Of a DNA stretch of 6,225 nt, positions 1 to 6,225 are shown piece after piece. The DNA lies in the NCBI GenBank assembly GCA_016189825.1, contig JACPRR010000187.1, forward strand, positions 1 to 6,225, written 5' to 3'. The notes below the pieces were generated by a model. That model saw only the letters and a list, made by a program, of their open reading frames with translations, was not told the origin of the DNA and ran no database searches. How positions within the stretch are numbered: position 1 is the first letter of the stretch; every line of letters begins with the position of its first letter. This DNA comes from Chloroflexota bacterium (lineage in GTDB: Bacteria > Chloroflexota > Dehalococcoidia > JACPPY01). A program made the position numbers and the translations under genes.

Positions 1-217
1 CCAGTGGGGCATGCTCGCGGCTCGAACCCAGGCCGAAGTTGCTGCCGCCGACAACGAAGTCACCGGGCCTGACCCTGGACGCGAACGTTTGGTCAGCATC
101 CTCCAAAACATGCTTGGCCAGCTCCGGCAGGTTGCTGCGCAGATGGGCAAGCCTCCCGGGGACGATCAGGTCTGTCGAGATATCATTTCCGAACTTGAAC
201 GCCCTGCCTCGAAGCAC
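1..217 (-). CDS. leuD: LeuD/homoaconitase-family hydro-lyase small subunit (partial, 3' end cut off)
   Basis: Small (swivel-domain) subunit that completes the active site of the two-subunit aconitase-family hydro-lyase whose large subunit lies just upstream. Only the first 72 codons are visible; the frame runs open off the left edge. Family landmarks are clear: [13 protein letters not shown] (residues 10-22), matching the family's N-I/D-T-D-x-I-I-P motif, and [16 protein letters not shown] (57-72), the conserved GxNFGxGSSREHA substrate-binding segment. Full-length relatives are about 160-170 residues. The GTG start overlaps the large-subunit TAG stop (TAGTG), and AGGGAGG sits 7 bases upstream, so this start is well supported. 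The specificity loop reads HLRS at residues 25-28; its Arg aligns with the Arg of the YLRT loop in methanogen homoaconitase, which suggests a tricarboxylate substrate (citrate or homocitrate type). The symbol leuD is only a family label; 3-isopropylmalate dehydratase is not excluded. Confidence 0.92.
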   Translation of the reverse strand, partial: MLRGRAFKFGNDISTDLIVPGRLAHLRSNLPELAKHVLEDADQTFASRVRPGDFVVGGSNFGLGSSREHAPL

Positions 218-1470
218 TACATGACCTCCCTGGGGTCCGTGATTTCTCCCGCAAGGGCTGATGCTGCCGCGGTCGCGGGGCTTGCCAGATAGATGAATGA
301 GTCCGGGTTACCCATCCGCCCCTTGAAATTGCGGTTTGCGGTGGACAGGCAGGCCTCTCCGTTGCCCAGAATGCCCTGGTGGACACCCAAGCAGGCGGCG
401 CAGCCGGGGGGCAGTACAATGCCGCCGGCCCGGACAAGCTCCTGGATGTAACCCCGTTCCATGGCATCGAGCAATACCTGTTTGGATGCCGGGCCAAGGA
501 GCAACCTGACATCCTCGTGGCGCCGCTTGCCCCTCAGTATGCTCGCGGCGACCGCGAAATCCTCGATCCTTCCGTTAGTGCAAGTACCAATGAAAACCTG
601 TTGTACCTTCGTCCCTTGCAACGCCCTGGCGGTCGCGACATTGTCTACAGTATGGGGCTTCGACACCGTTGGTTCGAGCTTCCTGGCATCGATGCCGATT
701 GCTGATTCATAAACGGCATCGGCATCCGGGGCCAGGGCGACGTACTTGCCAGGCCGCCCGCGGGCTTTCAGGTACTCTCTTGTGACCTCATCCGAAGGGA
801 AGAGGCCGACCTTCGCCCCTGCCTCCACAGCCATGTTCGCTATCGTCAGCCGCTCGGACATCGCCATGGCCGTAACTGCGTCGCCCCCGAACTCGAGGGA
901 CTTGTATGTAGCCCCATCGGCCCCGATCCTCCCGATCAGGTACAGTATGGCGTCCTTGGCGTACACCCCTGTGGGAAAGGTGCCTTTGATAGTCACCCTG
1001 ATGGTTTCCGGGACCCTCAGCCACGTTCTCCCCAACCCCATAGCGATCGCTACGTCGGTAGACCCCATGCCCGTGGCGAACGCTCCCAGTGCGCCCGCAG
1101 TTACGGAATGCGAATCAGCCCCCAGGATTATTTCCCCCGGCCCCGCCAGGCGCTCTGCCACGAGCTGATGGCACACCCCTTCACCGACATCGAATATCAT
1201 GCAGCCTTGTTCCGCGGCGAAGCTCCGCAACAGCATGTGGTCATTGGAAAGCTCTGACCGCGGGCTCGGCGCAGCGTGGTCGAGGAAGAGAGCTGCCTTG
1301 CCCGGGTCCTTGATTTTCTTCAAGCCGCTCTCATAGAATTGACGTACGGTGAGTGGCCCGGTGGTGTCCTGCACGAAGGCCAGGTCGACCGGGACCACCG
1401 CGATATCGCCGGCCCGCGCTTCCGAGCCTGACCTCTGACTCAGTATCTTTTCGGCCAGTGTCCTACCCAT
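217..1470 (-). CDS. leuC: LeuC/homoaconitase-family hydro-lyase large subunit (aconitase or 3-isopropylmalate dehydratase)
   Basis: Catalytic [4Fe-4S] large subunit of a heteromeric dehydratase/isomerase, cytoplasmic. At 417 residues it matches the short archaeal/clostridial LeuC-HacA type, not the ~466-residue proteobacterial LeuC or the ~900-residue fused aconitases. Visible motifs: the N-terminal [16 protein letters not shown] (117-122); [13 protein letters not shown] (293-305) with cluster ligand Cys297; PPGCAACLG (354-362) with ligands Cys357 and Cys360; and [12 protein letters not shown] (376-387), the substrate-binding Arg region. All three cluster cysteines are present, so it should be active. 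The ATG start overlaps the end of korC by 8 bases, with AGGAG 4 bases upstream. Its position after Kor genes and pycB, not with leuA/leuB, suggests aconitase (citrate/isocitrate) or homoaconitase activity rather than leucine synthesis. The family assignment is secure; the substrate is inferred. The symbol is a family label only. Confidence 0.93.
   Translation of the reverse strand: MGRTLAEKILSQRSGSEARAGDIAVVPVDLAFVQDTTGPLTVRQFYESGLKKIKDPGKAALFLDHAAPSPRSELSNDHMLLRSFAAEQGCMIFDVGEGVCHQLVAERLAGPGEIILGADSHSVTAGALGAFATGMGSTDVAIAMGLGRTWLRVPETIRVTIKGTFPTGVYAKDAILYLIGRIGADGATYKSLEFGGDAVTAMAMSERLTIANMAVEAGAKVGLFPSDEVTREYLKARGRPGKYVALAPDADAVYESAIGIDARKLEPTVSKPHTVDNVATARALQGTKVQQVFIGTCTNGRIEDFAVAASILRGKRRHEDVRLLLGPASKQVLLDAMERGYIQELVRAGGIVLPPGCAACLGVHQGILGNGEACLSTANRNFKGRMGNPDSFIYLASPATAAASALAGEITDPREVM
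225..231 (-). promoter_or_regulatory. Ribosome binding site of the small-subunit (leuD-type) gene
   Basis: AGGGAGG on the minus strand lies inside the last codons of the large-subunit gene, 7 bases before a GTG that overlaps that gene's stop codon. It decides the GTG start of the small subunit and implies translational coupling, suited to equal production of the two subunits of one enzyme. Confidence 0.75.
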
Positions 1471-2056
1471 CGATCTCCTGTCTGAACTCTACGGGGAAGG
1501 CTATCTTCCCCTTCTTCATATGTCTTCCAACGAGGAACCCGGCGCTGAGTGCTTTCAGATTGCGTGTTCTCACCGTTCCAGACTCCCTGGCTTTCAGCGC
1601 CGCTCGTAGTGACACCGCGCTCACTATCCCTTTCAGCCCGGATATCACACCCAGCGCAACGAAGTTCGCGCTGATCCCGGCGCCAGTCGCCTGGCAGGAA
1701 ATCTCCTCCAGCGGAATCTTGTGCACCATGACGCGGTCGGCCTGCTCGCCACCGACCCGGGAAGACTCGACGATGATAACTCCGTCCCGTTTCATCTGAT
1801 GATGATACCTGTCATACGCGTCCTGATTCAAGGCGAGCAACAGGTCCGCTTCGGCGACCTTAGGGTAGTCAATCTGGTCGTCGCTGATGATGACCTCCGC
1901 CCTCGCCGGCCCACCCCGCTGTTGAGCGGCGTAGGTCTGCGTCATGACCACGTTCTTCCCTTCGTGGACGGAGGCCGCCTCCGCAAGGATGAGGCCAGCG
2001 GTAACCACCCCCTGTCCGCCCTCGCCGGCCAAGCGCACTTCATACCGGTAGCTCAC
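1463..2056 (-). CDS. korC: 2-oxoglutarate:ferredoxin oxidoreductase, gamma subunit
   Basis: Gamma (domain III type) subunit of a ferredoxin-dependent 2-oxoacid oxidoreductase, which oxidatively decarboxylates 2-oxoglutarate plus CoA to succinyl-CoA and CO2, or runs in reverse. The 197 residues are near the usual ~180-200 for KorC. Seen in the sequence: the N-terminal glycine-rich GEGGQGVVTAG (11-21) typical of the family, the TYAAQQRGGPARAEV segment (41-55) that follows it in KorC/PorC proteins, and the conserved ALNQDAYDRY region (75-84). No cysteine cluster motif is present, as expected for this subunit. The GTG start overlaps the korB stop (GTGA), with a strong GGAGGGAGG 9 bases upstream. 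Its 3' end overlaps the hydro-lyase large subunit by 8 bases. Substrate preference (2-oxoglutarate against branched-chain oxoacids or pyruvate) comes from overall similarity of the four-gene set and is not proven by this subunit. Confidence 0.93.
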   Translation of the reverse strand: MSYRYEVRLAGEGGQGVVTAGLILAEAASVHEGKNVVMTQTYAAQQRGGPARAEVIISDDQIDYPKVAEADLLLALNQDAYDRYHHQMKRDGVIIVESSRVGGEQADRVMVHKIPLEEISCQATGAGISANFVALGVISGLKGIVSAVSLRAALKARESGTVRTRNLKALSAGFLVGRHMKKGKIAFPVEFRQEIDG

Positions 2057-2889
2057 CTGCGCCGGCCTCCCTCCGCCCGCCGGGCTTTTTCCCCTCTGGC
2101 CCGCGCGACAATCTCACGATACCGATCTCCGTATTCCGGAATGTCCCGGTCGACGAGCACGCCACGCCGCACCTTGCCCTCCAGGGCCTCGGCGCTGGTG
2201 TTGTCACGATACCAGTGGAGCATCTCGACTGCGTTCTGCCTGCGGGCTATCCGCCCGTAGAACACGGGGCACTGACTCAACACTTCGATAACCGCGAAAC
2301 CCTTCTTCTCAATACCTCGTGCCACGAACCGCTCTATTTCGACCGCATGATATGCAGTAGTCCGTGCCACGAAGGCCGCACCTGCTGCCTCGGCCAGCCC
2401 GCAGATATCGAACGGTTGGTCGATGTTTCCGTACGGCGCAACTGTCGCCAGATCTCCGAGCGGTGTGGTCGGAGACTGTTGCCCGCCCGTCATGCCATAC
2501 GTCTGGTTGTTCACTATGATCGCAGTAAGGTCGAGATTGCGCCGCGCCGCGTGGATGAAGTGATTTCCGCCTATGGCCACGGCATCGCCGTCGCCCATCA
2601 CGACCAGCACCTTCATACCCGGCTTGGCCAGCTTCAGACCAGTCGCGAACGCGAGGGCGCGGCCATGTGTGGTATGCATGGTATTGAAGTCCACGTAAAC
2701 CGGCATCCGCCCCGTGCACCCGATGCCGGAAATCATTGCCACCTCATCCTTGCTCAGTCTGAGCCGCTCGATCCCCCTGATGATGCCCCCTTGCACAATG
2801 CCGATCCCGCATCCGGGGCACCAGACCGTGGGGAACTTCTTCTTCGACCGCAGGTAGTACTGCATAGGCGGCATCTTTTCCATCGCCAT
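2053..2889 (-). CDS. korB: 2-oxoglutarate:ferredoxin oxidoreductase, beta subunit (thiamine diphosphate-binding)
   Basis: Beta subunit that binds thiamine diphosphate and Mg2+ and forms the catalytic core with KorA. The 278 residues fit the KorB family (about 270-300). Visible motifs: WCPGCG (23-28), SGIGC (54-58), HGRALAFATG (75-84), and the ThDP/Mg motif from GDGD (99-102) to the paired Asn at 127-128, followed by QTYGMTGGQ (129-137). This last stretch is very typical of 2-oxoglutarate-type beta subunits. The C-terminal 20 residues are rich in Arg, Lys and Ala and look unstructured. The ATG start directly follows the korA TAG, and AAGAGG lies 5 bases upstream. Further ATGs at codons 3, 6 and 9 leave the exact start slightly open, but the first has the best-placed ribosome binding site. 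A strong RNA hairpin lies 55 bases upstream inside korA. Confidence 0.95.
   Translation of the reverse strand: MAMEKMPPMQYYLRSKKKFPTVWCPGCGIGIVQGGIIRGIERLRLSKDEVAMISGIGCTGRMPVYVDFNTMHTTHGRALAFATGLKLAKPGMKVLVVMGDGDAVAIGGNHFIHAARRNLDLTAIIVNNQTYGMTGGQQSPTTPLGDLATVAPYGNIDQPFDICGLAEAAGAAFVARTTAYHAVEIERFVARGIEKKGFAVIEVLSQCPVFYGRIARRQNAVEMLHWYRDNTSAEALEGKVRRGVLVDRDIPEYGDRYREIVARARGEKARRAEGGRRR
2066..2074 (-). promoter_or_regulatory. Ribosome binding site of korC
   Basis: GGAGGGAGG on the minus strand, within the last codons of korB and 9 bases before the GTG start of korC that shares its bases with the korB TGA stop. It supports the GTG start and coupled translation of the beta and gamma subunits. 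Confidence 0.7.
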
Positions 2890-4029
2890 CTACGCCTCTT
2901 CTATTGCCTTCATGATCGGATGCGGATTTATCAACTGCCCGTCATACCGGTGGACGGCGTCCACCGGTATCCTGCCGGCTACCACTCTCTCCACTTCGAG
3001 CGTCATCTGGCCACGATTCATCTCTACGACGATGAATCTTATCGCTTGCTGCGAAAGGCTGCGCACCTTCGCCGCCGCAAACGGCCACAGGGTAAGCAAC
3101 CTCAGCAAGCCAACCCGGACACCCTTTTCCCTCGCCTGATTCATGGCGTGACGGGCCGAGCGTGCTGCTCCGCCGTAGCTGATCAGCACGGTTTCAGCGT
3201 CCTCGACTGCCTCTTCTTCCACCTGGACAATGTCGTCCAGGTTGCCCTCTATCTTGTGGAACAGTCGCTCCATCCATGGCTCAATCTCATCCTGTCGCTC
3301 CGTAGGGAACCCTGACTTGTCATGGAATAGCCCGGTGACGTGATAACGATAGCCTTCGCCGAAGTTCGCCAGAGGGGGAACGTCCCCAAGGTTGTTGTCG
3401 TAGGGGAAGTACCATTCAGCCGGCACCTCAGCGCGGGCCCGGTTGATTACCGGCAGCGCAGGCAGATCCCCGACCGCTTCCCTCATATGGCCGACAGCCT
3501 CATCCGCAAGCAGAATTACCGGGGTACGGTACTTCTCGGACAGATTGAAAGCCCTGACCGTCAATCCGTAGCATTCGCTGACACTGGAAGGGGCAAGCAC
3601 AATGATGGGGTGGTCCCCGTGGGTGCCCCAGCGGGACTGCATGACATCACCCTGCGCCGGGCCCGTTGGCAGCCCAGTGCTGGGACCGGCCCGCTGCACG
3701 TTTATTACCACGCAAGGAATCTCGGTTGAGGCGGCATACCCGATGTTCTCCTGCATAAGTGAGAACCCGGGACCGCTCGTTGCCGTAGCCGCCTTGAGCC
3801 CGCCCAGCGACGCGCCGACCACCGCCGCCAGGGAGGCTATCTCGTCCTCCATCTGGATAAACACGCCACCGCGGCGGGGCAGTTCCCTTGCCATGATCTC
3901 GCCAATCTCGTTCGCAGGGGTAATCGGGTAGGCGCCAAAAAAGCCAATACCTGCAGCGAGGGCGCCCTCAGCGATGGCCTCGTTGCCCTGCATGAACCGT
4001 AGCGAACGAGAGGTGGTTTCAGCGCTCAC
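2890..4029 (-). CDS. korA: 2-oxoglutarate:ferredoxin oxidoreductase, alpha subunit
   Basis: Alpha subunit (pyrimidine-binding and transketolase C-terminal-like domains) of the ferredoxin-dependent 2-oxoacid oxidoreductase. From the chosen start it has 379 residues, the usual KorA length. Visible motifs: RFMQGNEAIAEGAL (11-24), AYPITPANEI (33-42), MEDEIASLAAVVGAS (60-74) with the conserved acidic residue that activates thiamine diphosphate, TSGPGFSLMQENIGYA (84-99), and QRAGPSTGLPT (112-122), which matches KorA-type alphas. The frame is open upstream to 4131, but that extension lies inside korD and has no family similarity. GTG at 4029 puts MQGNEA at the normal distance from the N-terminus. 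Its ribosome binding site is weak (GGAAAG 15 bases upstream), so ATG at 3993 remains possible. A 46-base spacer separates it from korD, and it abuts korB. 2-Oxoglutarate is the likely substrate; a 2-oxoisovalerate-type enzyme is less likely. Confidence 0.94.
   Translation of the reverse strand: MSAETTSRSLRFMQGNEAIAEGALAAGIGFFGAYPITPANEIGEIMARELPRRGGVFIQMEDEIASLAAVVGASLGGLKAATATSGPGFSLMQENIGYAASTEIPCVVINVQRAGPSTGLPTGPAQGDVMQSRWGTHGDHPIIVLAPSSVSECYGLTVRAFNLSEKYRTPVILLADEAVGHMREAVGDLPALPVINRARAEVPAEWYFPYDNNLGDVPPLANFGEGYRYHVTGLFHDKSGFPTERQDEIEPWMERLFHKIEGNLDDIVQVEEEAVEDAETVLISYGGAARSARHAMNQAREKGVRVGLLRLLTLWPFAAAKVRSLSQQAIRFIVVEMNRGQMTLEVERVVAGRIPVDAVHRYDGQLINPHPIMKAIEEA
2944..2970 (-). repeat. 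Perfect inverted repeat / RNA hairpin inside the 3' end of korA
   Basis: A 27-base odd palindrome. Read on the mRNA strand, arms ATACCGGTGGAC and GTCCACCGGTAT flank a GCC loop, giving 12 consecutive Watson-Crick pairs. It lies in the coding frame for residues R-I-P-V-D-A-V-H-R-Y of korA, about 55 bases before the korB ATG. No T tract follows on the mRNA strand, so it is not a standard intrinsic terminator. It could be an mRNA-processing or stability element, a translational control hairpin or a protein-binding operator; a chance product of coding constraint is the null explanation. The structure itself is seen directly; any function is inferred. Confidence 0.6.
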
Positions 4030-4075
4030 AGATGTGCACCAATTCTTTCCACCCGACGGGGCCCTGTGGCGGCAC

Positions 4076-4321
4076 TCACTCTTCGTGACGGGCGGGCACA
4101 GTGATGGCCTGGTCAGGACACAGGAGCTCACATTGTCCGCAGCTCTTGCACGCCTCGGGGTCCTTCAAATAGGGATGTCCCTCCTTGTCGTAGGCCAGGG
4201 CCCCCTTGGGACAAACCGCAGCGCATATGCCGCACTTCTTGCACCAATGGTGATAGAAGACAACCTTGTCTTTGGGTTCGTCGTTTGGCGCCGTTTCAGA
4301 CAACGACAGCCAGTATATCAC
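4076..4321 (-). CDS. korD: 2-oxoglutarate:ferredoxin oxidoreductase, delta subunit (2x[4Fe-4S] ferredoxin)
   Basis: Small electron-transfer subunit that passes electrons between the thiamine diphosphate core (KorAB) and soluble ferredoxin. Two full cluster motifs are present in the 81-residue form: Cys27, 30, 33 and 37 (CKKCGICAAVCPKGAL) and Cys58, 61, 64 and 68 (CKSCGQCELLCPDQAI). It therefore binds two [4Fe-4S] clusters, like the delta subunits of Por and Kor enzymes. The segment KVVFYHHWCKKCG just before the first cluster is typical of KorD. The start is uncertain. GTG at 4321 has AAGGTG 7 bases upstream and overlaps pycB by 26 bases. TTG at 4303 would give a more family-like N-terminus (MSETAPNDEPKDK, 75 residues) and an 8-base overlap, but its purine-rich stretch is 14 bases away. 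Placement directly before korA gives the order korDABC. Confidence 0.92.
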   Translation of the reverse strand: MIYWLSLSETAPNDEPKDKVVFYHHWCKKCGICAAVCPKGALAYDKEGHPYLKDPEACKSCGQCELLCPDQAITVPARHEE

Positions 4322-6225
4322 CCTTATTCACCTTGCCGCCAACAGTAGCGTTCAACGATTTCACCTTGCCAGCGACCGGCGTGGCGATGGTGTTCTCCAT
4401 CTTCATCGCCTCAACGACGGCGACCGGCGTCCCGGCATCCACTTGCTGGTCGGCCTGCACCAGGTAGCGCAGCAAGATGCCGGGCAAGGGAGTGGTAATC
4501 ACGCTTGGCCCATCCTCTTCCGGCGTGGCCATGGCAGCCTTCGCTGGCGCCTCCCGTTGGACTGGCTGTGCGGTCGGGGACCTGGAACCAGGAGCAACCG
4601 GCGCCGCGGCAGGCGCCGGGGCCCCGGTCGGGCTGACCATCGCGGCAGCGGCCGACGGCTCGACCTCCACCCTGTAGTACTCGTCGCCAACGTAGACGTT
4701 GAATGCGCGGAGCGCCGCGCCTTTGGGGGGCGCCACGAGGGCAGGTTTCTCCACCAGCTTGCCCGCCTTCGCTTTCGCGCACAGTTCGTCTTCGCGCTTC
4801 ACATCGGCGAGCGTTTTCGCTTTCGTCTCCGCTGGGGGAGTTTCGAGCCCGTACTTCCACTTGAGGAATCGCATGCCGGTCGTCGGGTAAAGGGCATACA
4901 CGAGCACGTCGCCAACGTCCCTGGCGACACCCTTTACCGCTTCCCTGGCCCTCTCCATCTCCGGCTGCAGTATGTCGGCAGCGCGCACCGTTATCGGCGT
5001 TTCGCCGCGCTCATATCCCTTGAGCACGATCTTCTGCACCTCGGGATCGACTGGCGCGGGAGGCCTGCCGTACAGCCCGAATAAATAGTCCTTGACTTCG
5101 CGCGAGACCATCCGGTACCTGCCGAACAACACGTTCGACACCGCCTGGGCGCCGACGATCTGGCTAGTGGGCGTGACCAGCGGCGGATAGCCAAGTTCCT
5201 TGCGCGTCCTGGGAAGCTCGGCATACACTTCGCCCAGCTTGTCGAGCGCGCCGGCCTCCCGCAACTGAGAGACCAGGTTGGTGAACATCCCTCCGGGCAC
5301 CTGGTGCATTAGAACGGCGGTGTCAATAACGGAGAGCTTCGTGGTATCAAGATAGTCGCCGTACTTGGGCGCAATCGATTCCAGGTACTCGCCTATCTTG
5401 AGGAGATGGGCCAGGTCGATGCCAATCTCACGGGATGAGCCCTTGAGGGCAACGAGGAGCGGTTCTAACGCCGGATGCGATGATCGCAGTCCAAATGGGG
5501 CAGCCACCGTATCAATCATGTCTACGTCGGCCTCAATAGCCTTCAGCAGGCTCATCGAGGCCATACCGCTTGTGTAGTGCGAGTGCAGGGCCACTGGTAT
5601 TCTCAACTCTTTCTTGAGCGCCTTCACCAGAACGTAGGCGTCGTCCGGCGCGATAAGACCGGCCATATCCTTGATGCAAAAGCTGTCAGCGCCCATGTCC
5701 TCGATGATGCGGGCCTTGGCGACGTAATACTCCACGTTGTATACCGGTCCGCCCATCTTCTGCTGTGTAAGCGAGTAGCACAGGGTTCCCTGAATATGCT
5801 TGCCTGATTCCTTTATGGCCCTGAAGGCAGTCTCGAAATTGCGCTCGTCGTTGACTGCGTCGAACACTCTGAACACGTCAATGCCGGTTTCTGCCGCGTG
5901 GTGCACGAAAGCGCGAACAACATCATCGGCATAGTGCCTGTATCCCACCAGGTTCTGACCCCGCAACAGCATCTGGAACCTTGACTTCGGCATGAGCTTC
6001 CTGAGCCGCCGTATCCTCTCCCAGGGATCATCATTGAGGAAACGCGTCCCCACGTCGAACGTTGCTCCGCCCCACATTTCAACCGACCAGAACCCGGCCT
6101 TCTCGATCTCTGCGGCAATCGGCTCCATGTCCTCCGTCCGCATTCTGGTGGCGAATAGCGACTGGTGTCCATCCCGAAGGGTAAGGTCAGTAACGAGGAC
6201 CGGCTTCTTCGGCGGGTCCTTGGAG
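4296..6225 (-). CDS. pycB: Pyruvate carboxylase subunit B / oxaloacetate decarboxylase alpha-type carboxyltransferase with biotin domain (partial, 5' end cut off)
   Basis: Carboxyltransferase plus biotin-carrier protein; 642 residues are visible and the frame is open through the right edge, so the start lies just outside. The visible N-terminus KPVLVTDLTLRDGHQS sits where relatives have residues ~5-25, so few residues are missing. Internal ATG at 6143 is not the start because the conserved TLRDxHQS motif lies upstream of it. In visible numbering: carboxyltransferase barrel ~10-300 with metal site Asp18, Lys185 (CIKDMAG, the carboxylated lysine) and His214/His216 (HSHYTSG); conserved carboxylase C-terminal domain ~305-500; Ala/Pro-rich linker ~540-580; biotinyl domain ~572-642 with EAMKMEN, biotin Lys608. 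With a separate biotin carboxylase (PycA, not in the window) it would make oxaloacetate from pyruvate. No membrane OadB/OadG partner is seen, and the Kor/aconitase context favours the carboxylase. It overlaps korD by 8-26 bases. Confidence 0.93.
   Translation of the reverse strand, partial: SKDPPKKPVLVTDLTLRDGHQSLFATRMRTEDMEPIAAEIEKAGFWSVEMWGGATFDVGTRFLNDDPWERIRRLRKLMPKSRFQMLLRGQNLVGYRHYADDVVRAFVHHAAETGIDVFRVFDAVNDERNFETAFRAIKESGKHIQGTLCYSLTQQKMGGPVYNVEYYVAKARIIEDMGADSFCIKDMAGLIAPDDAYVLVKALKKELRIPVALHSHYTSGMASMSLLKAIEADVDMIDTVAAPFGLRSSHPALEPLLVALKGSSREIGIDLAHLLKIGEYLESIAPKYGDYLDTTKLSVIDTAVLMHQVPGGMFTNLVSQLREAGALDKLGEVYAELPRTRKELGYPPLVTPTSQIVGAQAVSNVLFGRYRMVSREVKDYLFGLYGRPPAPVDPEVQKIVLKGYERGETPITVRAADILQPEMERAREAVKGVARDVGDVLVYALYPTTGMRFLKWKYGLETPPAETKAKTLADVKREDELCAKAKAGKLVEKPALVAPPKGAALRAFNVYVGDEYYRVEVEPSAAAAMVSPTGAPAPAAAPVAPGSRSPTAQPVQREAPAKAAMATPEEDGPSVITTPLPGILLRYLVQADQQVDAGTPVAVVEAMKMENTIATPVAGKVKSLNATVGGKVNKGDILAVVV

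Noticed and set aside
685..696. 12-base palindrome GGCATCGATGCC
   Set aside because: Arms of only 6 bases with no loop, within the large hydro-lyase coding sequence. This is expected by chance in a window of this size.
2215..3315. Long plus-strand open frame of 366 codons opposite korA and korB
   Set aside because: It is antisense to two genes with clear family motifs, its translation is rich in His, Arg and Pro with no recognisable domain, and it spans the korA/korB junction. It is a GC-rich shadow frame.
4030..4131. N-terminal extension of korA by 34 residues to 4131
   Set aside because: The extension overlaps the korD cluster-coding region, is rich in Cys/Pro/Ser and shows no KorA similarity. 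The family's MQGNEA segment normally lies within about 15 residues of the start.
4598..4627. GC-rich inverted repeat (CCGGCGCC and GGCGCCGG with a 6-base spacer) and the palindrome CCGGGGCCCCGG
   Set aside because: They lie in the Ala/Pro-rich linker of pycB, where GCC/GCG/CCG codons make such short palindromes expected. There is no T tract or gene boundary.
4266..5084. Plus-strand open frame of 272 codons opposite the biotin domain of pycB and the start of korD
   Set aside because: Its product is a low-complexity Arg/Gly/His-rich sequence with no motif, and the minus strand carries the conserved biotinyl and ferredoxin genes.
6143..6143. ATG at 6143 as the pycB start codon
   Set aside because: The frame stays open to 6225 and encodes the conserved TLRDGHQSLFATR segment needed for the metal site, so the true start is outside the window.

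Overview
The 6225-base window holds one densely packed operon, all on the minus strand (transcribed right to left). It contains seven genes of anaerobic central carbon metabolism, of which the first and last are cut by the window edges. In transcription order they are: the carboxyltransferase/biotin-carrier subunit of pyruvate carboxylase or oxaloacetate decarboxylase (pycB type, 5' end missing), then the four subunits of a 2-oxoacid (most likely 2-oxoglutarate):ferredoxin oxidoreductase in the order korD-korA-korB-korC, then the large and small subunits of a two-subunit hydro-lyase of the LeuCD/homoaconitase family (small subunit cut at the left edge).

Packing is extreme. pycB/korD, korB/korC, korC/leuC-type and leuC/leuD-type genes overlap by 26, 4, 8 and 3 bases, korA and korB abut, and the only spacer is 46 bases between korD and korA. 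There is no gene-free stretch, internal promoter, RNA gene, mobile element or CRISPR array that I can support. Four of the six internal starts appear to be GTG. Good Shine-Dalgarno sequences lie inside the preceding gene, so translational coupling is likely.

Together the genes cover two sides of 2-oxoglutarate metabolism. PycB would make oxaloacetate from pyruvate (with a separate biotin carboxylase subunit not seen here). The hydro-lyase could interconvert citrate and isocitrate if it acts as an aconitase. Kor links 2-oxoglutarate to succinyl-CoA with ferredoxin, in either direction. This looks like a partial or reversible TCA module of an anaerobe. The visible part of the small subunit has an Arg-containing loop (HLRS, residues 25-28) where methanogen homoaconitase has YLRT. 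This favours a tricarboxylate substrate over 3-isopropylmalate.

The DNA is GC-rich (about 60% by eye). The ferredoxin-dependent enzymes indicate an anaerobic bacterium or, less likely, an archaeon. A Dehalococcoidia-like Chloroflexota or a Firmicutes/Desulfobacterota anaerobe would fit, but I cannot assign the taxon from sequence alone.

The main non-coding signal is a perfect 12-bp-arm inverted repeat with a 3-base loop near the 3' end of korA, 55 bases before the korB start codon. I see no clearly new biological system. The hydro-lyase specificity and this hairpin are the points most worth checking.
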